A DNA stretch of 64,000 bases from Caloranaerobacter ferrireducens (GCF_001730685.1 NZ_MDJR01000003.1:169880-233879), one strand, 5' to 3'; shown: positions 17,851-27,592, counted from the first letter of the stretch. Numbers and translations are program-made. Notes: generated by a model not told the origin, from the letters alone.

Positions 17851-17884
17851 AAGGTAAGAACCAAAAATGGTTTTTGCCTTTTTT
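17851..17884 (+). terminator. Rho-independent terminator after aroF
   Basis: AAGGTAAGAACCA/TGGTTTTTGCCTT pair along 13 positions with two G-U pairs and an AAAA loop, followed by T. Confidence 0.75.
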
Positions 17885-17959
17885 CTTTTTTAGATTTAAA
17901 GTAACTCCCTATAGAGTTTTACATAATATATAATAGGATATAATGATGGGAGTGGTAGT

Positions 17960-18145
17960 ATGATGGATAAAATAAATAATTTAAATTCTGAAAATATTGA
18001 TGTAAGTATAATAGAAAAAGAATGTCATAGGTATACAGATTATTTATTGTTTTTCTTTCTATTATTAGTTGAATTATGGGGTGGAGTATTCAAAAAGAAT
18101 AGTCTTTTATTTTTCTATTTGTTGTTAGCTAGATATGGTCATTAA
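17960..18145 (+). CDS. Hypothetical 61-residue membrane protein
   Basis: This is a small protein with a polar N-terminal third and one hydrophobic segment (about 28-57, rich in F, L and aromatic residues), ending LLLARYGH. GGGAGTGGTAGT precedes two consecutive ATG codons (17960 and 17963). It stands alone between the aroF terminator and the DUF5665 gene, with AT-rich flanks. I recognise no family. Codon use resembles its neighbours and the ribosome binding site supports translation. Confidence 0.45.
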   Translation: MMDKINNLNSENIDVSIIEKECHRYTDYLLFFFLLLVELWGGVFKKNSLLFFYLLLARYGH

Positions 18146-18261
18146 TATAAGAATAAATTAGTTAAACAAGAATAATTTTGAAAAATTATTAATAAACTCT
18201 TATTGAAAAATTATAAATAATGTACAATAAAATTGGGTAAATTATTTGAAAGGAGATTATT

Positions 18262-18537
18262 ATGCAAGAAAAAGAATTAGAAAAAAAGATACACGAGATA
18301 GCTCTGCAGCTTGAAAAGGCAAAAATAGCTGAATATGTTGATATTTTAAATAACAGAAGAAGATTATTATATATTAATTTTATTGGAGGATTAGCAAGAG
18401 GATTTGGAATGGCTGTTGGTTTTACAATATTAGGAGCATTTGTGATTTATCTATTACAGAAAATGATTTCTTGGAATTTGCCATTAATAGGTGATTTTAT
18501 AGCAGATTTGGTAAAAATTGTACAAGAAAACTTGTAA
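18262..18537 (+). CDS. DUF5665-family membrane protein
   Basis: This 91-residue protein has a charged helical N-terminus (MQEKELEKKIHEIALQLEKA), a conserved NNRRRLLYINFIGGLARGFGM-type transition, and one membrane segment (about 50-68). This is the layout of the DUF5665 family in spore formers. AAAGGAGATTATT precedes the ATG. It is followed at 10 bp by the DksA/TraR-like gene. The function is unknown. Confidence 0.7.
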   Translation: MQEKELEKKIHEIALQLEKAKIAEYVDILNNRRRLLYINFIGGLARGFGMAVGFTILGAFVIYLLQKMISWNLPLIGDFIADLVKIVQENL

Positions 18538-18547
18538 GGAGGGTATG

Positions 18548-19225
18548 ATGGACAAAAGAAGATTAGAGTATTTCAAAAAGTTACTCTTAGAAGAAAAAAA
18601 TAAAATATTGGAAACAATAAGCAAAATGAATGAAAATGAGCCAAATACGTCTATGCAAGACTATTTTGACGAGCTATCAATGTATGACAATCATCCAGCG
18701 GATATTGGAACAGAGACATTTATGATGGGACAAATGATGAATCTAAAAAACAATGAACAGAATTTATTAATGCAAATCGAAGATTCATTAAATCGGATAG
18801 AAAACGGAACGTATGGAATTTGTGAAAAATGTGGTAAAAAAATAAATGAAGAAAGACTTGAGATAATACCTTATGCAAAGTTTTGCATTGAATGCGCAAA
18901 TAGAGAAATTCCTTTAGAAAAAACGATGGATTATAGGCCTGTTGAAGAAGAAGTATTAGGATATCCTTTTGGAAGAAGTTATAAAGATGTAACTATAGAA
19001 GATGAAGTGGAATTTGACGGAGAAGATAGTTGGCAGGCAGTTGCTAGATTTAATGAAGTTAAAGGAGATCCATCATACAGTACAGGAGATAATCAAGGGG
19101 GATTCGATGAAAAAGAAGCAGGAATAGTAGAAGAAGTTGATAAAATATCAAATGAGTATTACAAAGGTCAGTTAAAGGATTTAAATAGAGAGGACATACC
19201 TGAAGAACAGAAAGAACAAGGTTAG
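18548..19225 (+). CDS. TraR/DksA-type zinc-finger protein (YteA-like)
   Basis: This 225-residue protein has an N-terminal coiled coil (about 1-60). A C4 zinc finger, C-E-K-C then C-I-E-C (about 94-118), is of the DksA/TraR class. A long acidic C-terminal extension ends KEQG, like B. subtilis YteA. Family members bind RNA polymerase or are sporulation-linked; the specific role here is unknown. The second of two adjacent ATG codons (18548) is better spaced from AAGGAGGG than the first (18545). Confidence 0.8.
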   Translation: MDKRRLEYFKKLLLEEKNKILETISKMNENEPNTSMQDYFDELSMYDNHPADIGTETFMMGQMMNLKNNEQNLLMQIEDSLNRIENGTYGICEKCGKKINEERLEIIPYAKFCIECANREIPLEKTMDYRPVEEEVLGYPFGRSYKDVTIEDEVEFDGEDSWQAVARFNEVKGDPSYSTGDNQGGFDEKEAGIVEEVDKISNEYYKGQLKDLNREDIPEEQKEQG

Positions 19226-19246
19226 GTGGACGCCTAACCTTTATTA
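19219..19246 (+). terminator. Rho-independent terminator
   Basis: AGGTTAGG/CCTAACCT form an 8-bp stem overlapping the stop codon of the zinc-finger gene, followed by TTATTATT. Confidence 0.65.
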
Positions 19247-19294
19247 TTGGATTAGTCTTGTAAAATTGATAATAATATTTTACAATATTACATG

Positions 19295-19408
19295 GAACAA
19301 AATCTTCAAATTAAATAAATCAAGGAAGACTTTGTTGAAATCTATGAACGGAAATTATATTTTAATTTATTCATAAATTAATAAGGAATATAATTTCCTA
19401 TGGATTAT
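19295..19408 (-). repeat. Two-hairpin intergenic repeat, inverted copy
   Basis: Read on the minus strand from 19408, it starts ATAATCCATAGGAAATTATA after a T-run, closes hairpin 1 with an arm ending in TTCCGTTCAT, and carries hairpin 2 with CTTC and GAAGATTTTGTTC arms. It is the only copy in this orientation. It ends about 24 bp upstream of the lspA start. Confidence 0.85.
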
Positions 19409-19432
19409 AAAAAAGTTATTGAGGAGGGGCAA

Positions 19433-19897
19433 ATGTTTTATATAGTTACTATTATTCTTATTATGTTTGACCAATTAACTAAGCATTTAGCAGTTAAATT
19501 TTTATTGGGAAGAAGTCCAATTCCAATCATAAAAAATTATTTACAATTAAACTATGTTGAGAATTTTGGTGCAGCTTTTGGTATTTTGCAAAATAAACAA
19601 TTATTTTTTATTTTCATTACTATTTCAGTACTAATTGGAATTATTATTTATGTCAAGAAATATACTAATCTTAGTAAACCAATGAAAATAGCTTTGACAA
19701 TACTTTTTTCTGGTGCTCTAGGAAATCTTATAGACAGATTGCGTTTGGGTTACGTTATAGATTTTATAGATATTAAATTTGGAAAGTTATATGATTTTCC
19801 TGTATTTAACGTAGCAGATTGTTTAGTTGTTATTTCAACTATTATTATTGCATATTTAGTTTTGTATGATAAATATGAAATAAATGCGGAAGAGTGA
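19433..19897 (+). CDS. lspA: Lipoprotein signal peptidase (signal peptidase II)
   Basis: This membrane aspartyl protease removes the signal peptide of prolipoproteins. It has 154 residues with four hydrophobic helices. Family motifs are FDQLTKHLAVK near the N-terminus, NFGAAFGIL, GNLIDRLRLGYVIDFID and FNVADCLV, whose Asp residues form the catalytic dyad. GAGGAGGGGCAA precedes the ATG at 19433. The in-frame ATG at 19400 lies in the repeat and is rejected. Confidence 0.93.
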   Translation: MFYIVTIILIMFDQLTKHLAVKFLLGRSPIPIIKNYLQLNYVENFGAAFGILQNKQLFFIFITISVLIGIIIYVKKYTNLSKPMKIALTILFSGALGNLIDRLRLGYVIDFIDIKFGKLYDFPVFNVADCLVVISTIIIAYLVLYDKYEINAEE

Positions 19898-19901
19898 TTT
19901 T

Positions 19902-20828
19902 ATGGAGATTATAGAACTAATTGTAGAAGATGATATAAGTGAAAGAATAGATTCATATTTGGCAAAAAAACTAGAGGAAGTGTCTAGATCATATATTAAG
20001 AAGCTTATTAAGGATGGGAACATAAAAGTTAATGATATGCAAATAAAACCTAAATATGTAGTTAATAAAGGGGATTTAATAACTATAAAATTACCAGAGC
20101 CTGAAGAGCTTGAGTTAATACCAGAGGATTTGCCAATAGAAATAGTTTATGAAGATGAAGATGTTGCTGTAGTAAATAAACCACAAGGTATGGTAGTACA
20201 TCCTGCACCAGGGAATTATAGTGGAACTTTAGTTAATGCTTTACTTTTCCATCTAGAAAGTTTATCCACGATAAATGGAGTAGTAAGACCTGGAATTGTA
20301 CATAGAATTGATAAAGATACTTCTGGACTTTTAATGATAGCAAAAAATGATTTCGCTCATATGGAGCTTTCTAAACAATTAAAAGAGCATTCAATAACAA
20401 GGATATATTATGCTTTAGTAGAAGGTAATATAAAAGAAGATAGTGGTACAATAAATGCTCCAATTGGGAGGCATCCTGTAGATAGAAAAAAAATGGCTGT
20501 TACAGATAGAAATAGTAAAAATGCGATTACACATTATAAAGTATTGGAAAGATTTGGACAATATACTTTGATTGAAGCAAAGTTAGAAACAGGAAGAACA
20601 CACCAAATTAGAGTACATATGTCATATATAAAACATCCATTAGTTGGCGATCCAGTGTATGGGAGTAAAAAAAATAAATTTAAACAAGAAGGTCAATTAT
20701 TACATGCTAAAGTTATAGGGTTTATTCATCCTCGCACTAAAAAATATATGGAATTTGATTCTGAATTACCTGATTATTTCAATAAAGTATTAAATATATT
20801 AAGAGGAAAAAATTATAGACACAATTAA
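19902..20828 (+). CDS. rluD: 23S rRNA pseudouridine synthase, RluD type
   Basis: The 308 residues have an N-terminal S4 RNA-binding domain (about 10-75). The RluA/RluD catalytic domain contains the active-site Asp in RIDKDTSGLL, with HPAPGNYSGTLVNALL before it and GRTHQIRVHM after it. It modifies uridines of 23S rRNA. It starts 4 bp after the lspA stop, as in many Firmicutes (lspA-rluD-pyrR-uraA order). A weak GAAGAGTGA ribosome binding site lies inside lspA. Confidence 0.92.
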   Translation: MEIIELIVEDDISERIDSYLAKKLEEVSRSYIKKLIKDGNIKVNDMQIKPKYVVNKGDLITIKLPEPEELELIPEDLPIEIVYEDEDVAVVNKPQGMVVHPAPGNYSGTLVNALLFHLESLSTINGVVRPGIVHRIDKDTSGLLMIAKNDFAHMELSKQLKEHSITRIYYALVEGNIKEDSGTINAPIGRHPVDRKKMAVTDRNSKNAITHYKVLERFGQYTLIEAKLETGRTHQIRVHMSYIKHPLVGDPVYGSKKNKFKQEGQLLHAKVIGFIHPRTKKYMEFDSELPDYFNKVLNILRGKNYRHN

Positions 20829-20858
20829 ATTATTATGATATAATCAGAAAAAAATAGT

Positions 20859-21509
<651 letters not shown>

Positions 21510-21527
21510 TATAATTAAATATATTAA

Positions 21528-21596
21528 CCTTTTAATTCAGTCCAGTGAGGCTGAAAAAGGGAGATAGAGTTATCTCCCACAATAAAAAAAGGGAGG
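21528..21596 (+). promoter_or_regulatory. Second PyrR site, possible translational switch for uraA
   Basis: CCTTTT (21528-21533) and AAAAGG (21555-21560) enclose CAG-TCCAGTGAGG-CTG, a PyrR recognition loop. A strong hairpin GGGAGATA/TATCTCCC (21559-21578) follows, but it has no T-tract. Its CTCCC could instead pair with GGGAG of the uraA ribosome binding site (21591-21596). PyrR binding would occupy two of the three G of the competing arm. Confidence 0.7.
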
Positions 21597-21603
21597 TATT
21601 TTT

Positions 21604-22869
21604 ATGTTCAAAAGTGTACCAGAAAGTAAGAAGGAAAAAGAAAAACTAAAAAGGCTAGGAAGAAAGGGTGTTTTAGGGCTTCAGCATGTTATTGCGATGT
21701 TTGGAGCTACAGTATTAGTGCCAATACTTACAGGCTTAAATCCAGCTGTTGCATTGTTTTCAGCAGGGGTCGGCACATTAATATTTCATTTTGTAACTAA
21801 AGGTAAAGTACCAGTTTTTCTAGGGTCTAGTTTTGCTTTTATTCCTGTAATAAATGCGGTTGCAAACCAGTATGGAGATGTTAGATATGCACAAGGTGGT
21901 ATTATAGCAGCAGGTGCATTATATTTAATTCTTTCAATACTTATATATGTTTATGGAGTAGATAAGATAAAAAGCTTTTTTCCACCTGTTGTAACAGGCC
22001 CGATGATTATAGTTATTGGATTGATTTTGAGTCCTGTAGCTATACAAATGGCTTCAAAAAATTGGTTGGTAGCTTCTGTTGTAGTATTTACTGTTATAGG
22101 GGTTTCAATTTTTTCTAAAGGATTTTTCAAAGTAATACCTATATTATGTGGAGTTGTAGTTGGATATATTTTCTCAGCCATTATTGGTATAATAGATTTT
22201 AAACCTATAGTAAATGCTAGTATAATAAGCGTGCCACAATTTACATCACCTAAATTTAGTATTAGTGCTATAGCAATGATTGCTCCGATAGTTCTAGCAG
22301 TTTTTATGGAGCATATAGGAGATATAACTACTAATGGTGCAGTAGTCGGTAAAAATTTCTTTGAAGATCCAGGACTTCACAGAACACTATTAGGAGATGG
22401 TTTAGCAACTATGTTTGCAGGTTTTGTAGGTGGGCCAGCAAATACAACGTATGGTGAAAATACAAGTGTATTAGCTGTAACTAGGGTATATGACCCATCA
22501 ATTTTAAGGCTTGCAGCTTTTATAGCTATAGGATTAAGTTTTATAGGAAAGTTAGGTGCAATACTTCAAACTATACCTGAACCAGTAATGGGTGGAGTAA
22601 GTTTGATACTATTTGGTATGATTGCAAGTGTTGGAATAAGAACAATAACAAATGCAGAAGTAGATTTTTCAAGCAATAGAAATCTGATAGTATCATCTTT
22701 AATATTAGTTGCAGGAATAGGTACTGAGTTTTTAAGATCAAATCCAAGTTTTACAGGTGTTATAGGAATTAAAATAACAGATAATATACAGATAGTTGGT
22801 TTGAGTTTAGCAGCTTTAATTGGAATAATAGTAAATAAAATATTACCTGAAACTGTTGTAGAGGAGTAG
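21604..22869 (+). CDS. uraA: Uracil permease (NCS2 family)
   Basis: This 421-residue polytopic membrane protein (about 12-14 segments) begins with a charged tail and then LQHVIAMFGATVLVPILTGLNPA. It contains the NCS2 signature around GGPANTTYGENTSVLAVTRV and MEHIGD. It is a proton-coupled uracil importer. Its place directly after pyrR and its PyrR leader support uracil as substrate. AAAGGGAGGTATTTTT precedes the ATG. Confidence 0.93.
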   Translation: MFKSVPESKKEKEKLKRLGRKGVLGLQHVIAMFGATVLVPILTGLNPAVALFSAGVGTLIFHFVTKGKVPVFLGSSFAFIPVINAVANQYGDVRYAQGGIIAAGALYLILSILIYVYGVDKIKSFFPPVVTGPMIIVIGLILSPVAIQMASKNWLVASVVVFTVIGVSIFSKGFFKVIPILCGVVVGYIFSAIIGIIDFKPIVNASIISVPQFTSPKFSISAIAMIAPIVLAVFMEHIGDITTNGAVVGKNFFEDPGLHRTLLGDGLATMFAGFVGGPANTTYGENTSVLAVTRVYDPSILRLAAFIAIGLSFIGKLGAILQTIPEPVMGGVSLILFGMIASVGIRTITNAEVDFSSNRNLIVSSLILVAGIGTEFLRSNPSFTGVIGIKITDNIQIVGLSLAALIGIIVNKILPETVVEE

Positions 22870-22888
22870 CAAAATGCTACTCCTTTTT
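22863..22888 (+). terminator. Rho-independent terminator after uraA
   Basis: GGAGTAGC/GCTACTCC form an 8-bp stem with an AAAAT loop, overlapping the uraA stop codon and followed by five T. Confidence 0.85.
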
Positions 22889-22973
22889 ATGTGTAATATT
22901 TTTTATACAACTGGCATATAATGAAAAAGAATTTTGTAATCAACTGTTAAAAATAAATTAAAGTGGTGATTTT

Positions 22974-23825
22974 ATGGGGATTAGGATTTTACTTTTTTTT
23001 CAAGAAATAAGCAATCCAATTTTAGATAAAATATTTATTTTTATAACTAATCTTGGCAGTGAGGCTTTTTATTTAATGTTTATTGCTTATATTTATTGGT
23101 GTATAAATAAAAAATTTGGAATAAAACTTTTTTCTGTGTTAGCTGTATCAATTTATAGTAATAATTTATTGAAGGTAATATTTCATACAGGCAGACCATT
23201 TTTACATAGTGAAATCCAAACACCCTATATACAATCTGCACCAGGAAATTCATTCCCTAGTGGACATACGCAAGGCTCTACTACATTTTGGTATTATATG
23301 ATGAAAAAAGTTAGAAAAAAAATCATTTATATTATTGGATGGATTGTAATTATTTTAGTTGGTATTTCAAGGCTTTATTTGCGAGTACATTGGCCTATAG
23401 ATGTAATCGGAGGATTAATATTAGGGATTTTAATTGTTTGGTTATTTCAATCAATATTAGATTATTTAAAAAAGCATGATAGTAAGCTAATAAATATAGG
23501 ATTAATTACAATGTTAGTTTTGATGCATTTTTTTGCAATAACAGAAAGCAATATAAAAATGACGGCTTTACTTTCTGGTACTTTACTGGGTAGTTTTTTA
23601 GAAACTAAATACATAAATTTTAATGAATACAATTCATTTTTAAATCAGTTAGTAAAATATTTAATTGGACTTTTGTCTATATTGTTAATTAGAAGCTTAT
23701 TTTTCACAATACTACCTATGAATATTTATTTTGTGTATTTAGGACACTTTATACTTGGAATATGTTTAACATTAGTGGTGCCATTATTATTTGTTATATT
23801 AGGGTTGGCTAGAAAAAAAGGATAG
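22974..23825 (+). CDS. PAP2-family membrane phosphatase
   Basis: This 283-residue membrane protein has the three PAP2 motifs: K-x6-RP in the segment ending HTGRPF, PSGH in NSFPSGHTQG, and SR-x5-H-x3-D in ISRLYLRVHWPIDVIGG. The C-terminal half holds further hydrophobic helices. Likely substrates are membrane phospholipid phosphates or undecaprenyl pyrophosphate, but the sequence does not decide. AAGTGGTGATTTT precedes the ATG. It converges with rqcH, and the spacer is only 4 bp. Confidence 0.85.
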   Translation: MGIRILLFFQEISNPILDKIFIFITNLGSEAFYLMFIAYIYWCINKKFGIKLFSVLAVSIYSNNLLKVIFHTGRPFLHSEIQTPYIQSAPGNSFPSGHTQGSTTFWYYMMKKVRKKIIYIIGWIVIILVGISRLYLRVHWPIDVIGGLILGILIVWLFQSILDYLKKHDSKLINIGLITMLVLMHFFAITESNIKMTALLSGTLLGSFLETKYINFNEYNSFLNQLVKYLIGLLSILLIRSLFFTILPMNIYFVYLGHFILGICLTLVVPLLFVILGLARKKG

Positions 23826-23829
23826 AATT

Positions 23830-25599
23830 TTATTCTACCCTTTTAATTTTATTTATTTCTTCAATTTTAGGCGTTACATATAAAGTATTATTATTTACAT
23901 AAATCACCATACCTGGTTTAGAACCTTTTGGTTTTTTGACATATTTTCTCTCTGTATAATCAACAGGTACATTGCTTGACATTTTACCTTTACTATAATA
24001 AGCAGCTAATAAAGCAGCTTCTAAAATAGTTTCTTCTGGCACATTTTCTCCTTTAGATTTAACAATAACATGTGATCCAGGAATATCTTTTGTGTGAAGC
24101 CAAATATCATTTTTTTCAGCAAATTTTAAAGTTAAATAATCATTTTGTTTATTATTTTTACCTACATAGATATCATAGCCATCTGAAGAAATAAAATGAT
24201 AAGGCTTAGATATAATTTTATTTGACTTTTTATTATTTTTATTACTACCTTTAATATATCCTTCTTTTATCAATTCATCTCTGATTTCTTCTAATTCATG
24301 GATATTAGAAGAATTCTCCATGCAAACTATGATGTTTTCTAAATATTTAATTTCTTCTTCAGCTTTATATATTTGTTCTTGTAAAGTTTTTTCTGCAACT
24401 TTAAGCTTATTATATCTTTTATAATATTTTTGCGCATTCTGTGCAGGAGTTAATTTAGGGTCTAATTTTATCTTTACTATTGAATAGTCTGGAGAATAGA
24501 AGTTTTCTAGCTCTACTTCATTTTGACCTTTTTCTATTCTATATATATTAGCTGTAATTAAATCGCCATAGATTTTGTATTTATCTTTAGATTTAGCTTC
24601 AAGTAATTCTTCTTTCAGCTTCGCAAGTTTAGTTATATTTCTTTCTAGTTTAGTATTTATAACTTTTCTAAGGTCACTAGATTTTTGTTTTAACCTATCT
24701 AATTTATCTCTAGTTAAATAGAATTCTTCTAAGGTTTGACTAATAGAAGAAAAATTTTTCTTTGTTAAATTTTTATATTGTGTTATATCGATAGATGAAA
24801 AAGCAACAACTTTATCTTTTTTGGTATCAATAATGATATTTGGAGTGAAGATATCTTTCTTTACTAAATCCATGATATACATGAATTCTCTTAACAGATT
24901 ATTTATTTGAATTTCATCTAATTCACCTATTTTTGTACTGTCATCAATTTTAGCTCTATAACATATTTCTTTTGCGATTAATGGGCTTATTCCCATATAG
25001 TTTTTATATAAAAATTTGTAAGTTAATTCTCCTAGATTATTATTATTAATATTTTGTATAAAAGATTTTTCATCTATAGAAATTGGATTAATCTTATCTT
25101 GAGAAGGTGCTTGTGTATACTCGCAACCAGGCAGTACAATTCTTTTTGAGCTTATATCTGCACTAATCCTTTTAATTGCATCAATGATTCTATTGTTGTT
25201 TTTATCTACTAAAATGATATTACTATGTCTTCCCATTATTTCAACAATAAGTTGTTTTACTGACTTTACACCTAATTCATCTAAAGACTCTACTTCTATA
25301 ACAATTATTCTTTCTAAAAAAGGCTGATAAATATTAATAATTCTTCCACTATGAAGATGTTTTCTAAGAAGCATACAAAACATAGGAGGATTAATAGGAT
25401 TTTGCTTTGTGTGCTGAGTCAAATAGATTCTAGGATTATTACTGCTAGCTGAAATCAATAGTTTATAGTTTTTACTACTTCTAATATTTATTAGGATTTC
25501 ATCTTTTTCAGGTTGATATATTTTATCAATTTTTCCAAAAAGAATTGTTTGTTTTAACTCGTTAATAATTGCTTTTATTACGATACCGTCTAGAGCCAT
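23830..25599 (-). CDS. rqcH: Ribosome quality-control protein RqcH (NFACT)
   Basis: This 589-residue NEMF/Rqc2 homologue has an NFACT-N domain starting MALDGIVIKAIINEL, an HhH and coiled-coil middle (about 180-440), and the NFACT-R domain near 465-560 with DIWLHTKDIPGSHVIVKS. It binds stalled 50S-peptidyl-tRNA and adds C-terminal alanine tails for degradation. It is also called a fibronectin-binding protein in older annotations. On the minus strand GGAGGAATTGAT precedes the ATG. It is functionally linked to YlmH at 11766. Confidence 0.93.
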   Translation of the reverse strand: MALDGIVIKAIINELKQTILFGKIDKIYQPEKDEILINIRSSKNYKLLISASSNNPRIYLTQHTKQNPINPPMFCMLLRKHLHSGRIINIYQPFLERIIVIEVESLDELGVKSVKQLIVEIMGRHSNIILVDKNNNRIIDAIKRISADISSKRIVLPGCEYTQAPSQDKINPISIDEKSFIQNINNNNLGELTYKFLYKNYMGISPLIAKEICYRAKIDDSTKIGELDEIQINNLLREFMYIMDLVKKDIFTPNIIIDTKKDKVVAFSSIDITQYKNLTKKNFSSISQTLEEFYLTRDKLDRLKQKSSDLRKVINTKLERNITKLAKLKEELLEAKSKDKYKIYGDLITANIYRIEKGQNEVELENFYSPDYSIVKIKLDPKLTPAQNAQKYYKRYNKLKVAEKTLQEQIYKAEEEIKYLENIIVCMENSSNIHELEEIRDELIKEGYIKGSNKNNKKSNKIISKPYHFISSDGYDIYVGKNNKQNDYLTLKFAEKNDIWLHTKDIPGSHVIVKSKGENVPEETILEAALLAAYYSKGKMSSNVPVDYTERKYVKKPKGSKPGMVIYVNNNTLYVTPKIEEINKIKRVE

Positions 25600-25677
25600 A
25601 TCAATTCCTCCACTTTATATGATAATATAAAGTATAACATTAAAAAAACTAAATATCAAAGTTTGCAATGTATAAGA

Positions 25678-25707
25678 TTAATTTATTTAAATCGAAGATT
25701 TTGTTCT
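25678..25707 (+). repeat. Partial copy of the intergenic repeat
   Basis: Only the loop and right arm of hairpin 2 are present, ending AAATCGAAGATTTTGTTCT. The left arm and all of hairpin 1 are missing. It lies between rqcH and dapF. Confidence 0.65.
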
Positions 25708-25794
25708 ATTAAATTATTGTAACAATTTAAAGGTAAAAAGTCGAATTAGTAATATAATAATAATAGACTGCGGATTGTGTATGGAGGGATATTT

Positions 25795-26628
25795 ATGCTT
25801 GAATTCACAAAAATGCATGGACTAGGGAATGATTTTATTATATTTGACAGTACGAAGCAAGAGTTACCAAACCATAATGAATTAGCAAAAAAGGTTTGTG
25901 ATAGACATTTTGGAATAGGTGCAGATGGAATGATAGTAGTAGAACATTCGTCTAATTCAGATATTAAGATGCTTTTTTACAATGCTGATGGTTCGCAAGC
26001 TCCAATGTGTGGAAATGGTATTAGATGTTTTGCTAAATATGTTTTTGATAAAAGGCTAGTTACAAATAAGGAATTTGATGTTGAGACATTAGCAGGAATA
26101 ATGAGACCTAGAATTACATCATCTGAAGAGAAAATTAGCTTTGTGGAAGTAAATTTAGGAAAAGCTTACTTTTCATCCAAAATAATACATGCGAATACTG
26201 ATAAAGAAAAAATATTAAATGAAAGTATTGAAATTGATGGCGATACTTTTAGAATTTCAGCAGTTGTGGTTGGTAGTGTTCATGCTGTTATATTTGTCGA
26301 TGATCTAGATAAAATAGATATAAATGCTATAGGCTACAAAATAGAAAATCATCAGTTGTTTCCAAACAAGATCAATGTAAATTTTTGCAAAATAATTGAT
26401 GATGCTAATTTACAGGTATTAACTTGGGAAAGAGGAGTAGGACAAACACTTGCTTGTGGAACTGGTGCTGCATCTGCAGCTGTTATAAGTAATATATTAC
26501 ATAATACTTCTAAGAAAGTTAATGTTCATTTGTTAGGTGGTACAGTTGAAATAGAACAAAGGGACAATGAAGTTTTCATGACTGGTCCAGCTGAAGTTAT
26601 TTGTCAAGGAGTTTATTATGAGAAGTAG
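25795..26628 (+). CDS. dapF: Diaminopimelate epimerase
   Basis: The 277-residue enzyme converts LL- to meso-diaminopimelate for lysine and peptidoglycan synthesis. Both catalytic cysteines are visible: CGNGIRCFAKYV (first) and ACGTGAASAA (second). The N-terminus MLEFTKMHGLGNDF is typical. GGAGGGATATTT precedes the ATG at 25795. The in-frame start at 25777 lacks a ribosome binding site. It appears to be a single-gene unit, since a promoter follows it. Confidence 0.95.
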   Translation: MLEFTKMHGLGNDFIIFDSTKQELPNHNELAKKVCDRHFGIGADGMIVVEHSSNSDIKMLFYNADGSQAPMCGNGIRCFAKYVFDKRLVTNKEFDVETLAGIMRPRITSSEEKISFVEVNLGKAYFSSKIIHANTDKEKILNESIEIDGDTFRISAVVVGSVHAVIFVDDLDKIDINAIGYKIENHQLFPNKINVNFCKIIDDANLQVLTWERGVGQTLACGTGAASAAVISNILHNTSKKVNVHLLGGTVEIEQRDNEVFMTGPAEVICQGVYYEK

Positions 26629-26641
26629 TAATTGATATAGA

Positions 26642-26669
26642 TTGACAACAGTGTAATTTATGGTAAAAT
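26642..26669 (+). promoter_or_regulatory. SigA promoter of the yicC-coaBC unit
   Basis: TTGACA (26642-26647), a 16-bp spacer and TAAAAT (26664-26669) lie 30 bp upstream of the yicC start. Confidence 0.7.
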
Positions 26670-26698
26670 TGATTATAATAACTTAGGAGGATGATACA

Positions 26699-27580
26699 GT
26701 GATTAAAAGCATGACTGGCTTTGGACGAGGTGAGAGTAGAGATAACGTAAGGCATTTTGTTGTAGAAATAAAATCAGTAAATCATAGATATAATGATATA
26801 ATAATAAAAATGCCTAAACATTTGAATTATATAGAAGATAGAATAAGAAAGCATATAAAAAGTAAGATAAGTAGAGGAAGGATTGAAGTTTACATAAATT
26901 TAGAATATATAGATGAAAGTGGAATAAAAGTACAAGTCGATTTGCCTTTAGCGAAGTCATATAAAGAAGCAGTTGAAAACCTTAATGAGAAATTGTATAT
27001 AAATGATAAAATAACAATTGATTTAATAGCTAAATTTCCAGATGTGATAAGAGTTGAAAAGAAAGAAGATGATGAAGATGAAGTTTGGTCTTGTTTGAAA
27101 TATGGTCTTGAAGAAGCTCTTAATAAATTAATTGAAATGAGAATTCGAGAAGGTCAAGAGCTAGCTAAAGATATAAGGTTAAGAGCGAAAAATATTATAG
27201 ATATAGTAAAAACTATAGAGGCTAGAAGTCCTGAAGTTGTTTTAGAATATAGAAATAAATTAAAAAATAGAATAGAAGAGTTGTTAGGAGATAGTTATGA
27301 GTTAGATGAAAGTAGACTTGCAAATGAAGTGGCTTTTTTTGCGGATAAAAGCAATATAGATGAAGAAATAGTAAGGCTTTATAGTCATGTTAATCAATTG
27401 GTTTCGACACTTGATGCAGATGTGCCAGTTGGTAGAAGATTAGATTTTTTAATTCAGGAGATGAATAGAGAAGCTAATACTATAGGGTCAAAAGCTTCTG
27501 ATATTGTTATAACAAACAAAGTAGTAGAATTAAAAAGTGAAATTGAGAAAATAAGAGAACAAATTCAGAATATCGAGTAG
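26699..27580 (+). CDS. yicC: YicC/YloC-family endoribonuclease
   Basis: The 293 residues begin IKSMTGFGRGE with a GTG start after AGGAGGATGATACA. The C-terminal DUF1732 segment reads PVGRRLDFLIQEMNREANTIGSKASD. Members were recently described as hexameric endoribonucleases; the cellular targets here are unknown. It heads the conserved Firmicute order yicC-remA-gmk-rpoZ-coaBC-priA. Confidence 0.92.
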   Translation: MIKSMTGFGRGESRDNVRHFVVEIKSVNHRYNDIIIKMPKHLNYIEDRIRKHIKSKISRGRIEVYINLEYIDESGIKVQVDLPLAKSYKEAVENLNEKLYINDKITIDLIAKFPDVIRVEKKEDDEDEVWSCLKYGLEEALNKLIEMRIREGQELAKDIRLRAKNIIDIVKTIEARSPEVVLEYRNKLKNRIEELLGDSYELDESRLANEVAFFADKSNIDEEIVRLYSHVNQLVSTLDADVPVGRRLDFLIQEMNREANTIGSKASDIVITNKVVELKSEIEKIREQIQNIE

Positions 27581-27592
27581 AGGAGGATTTTT

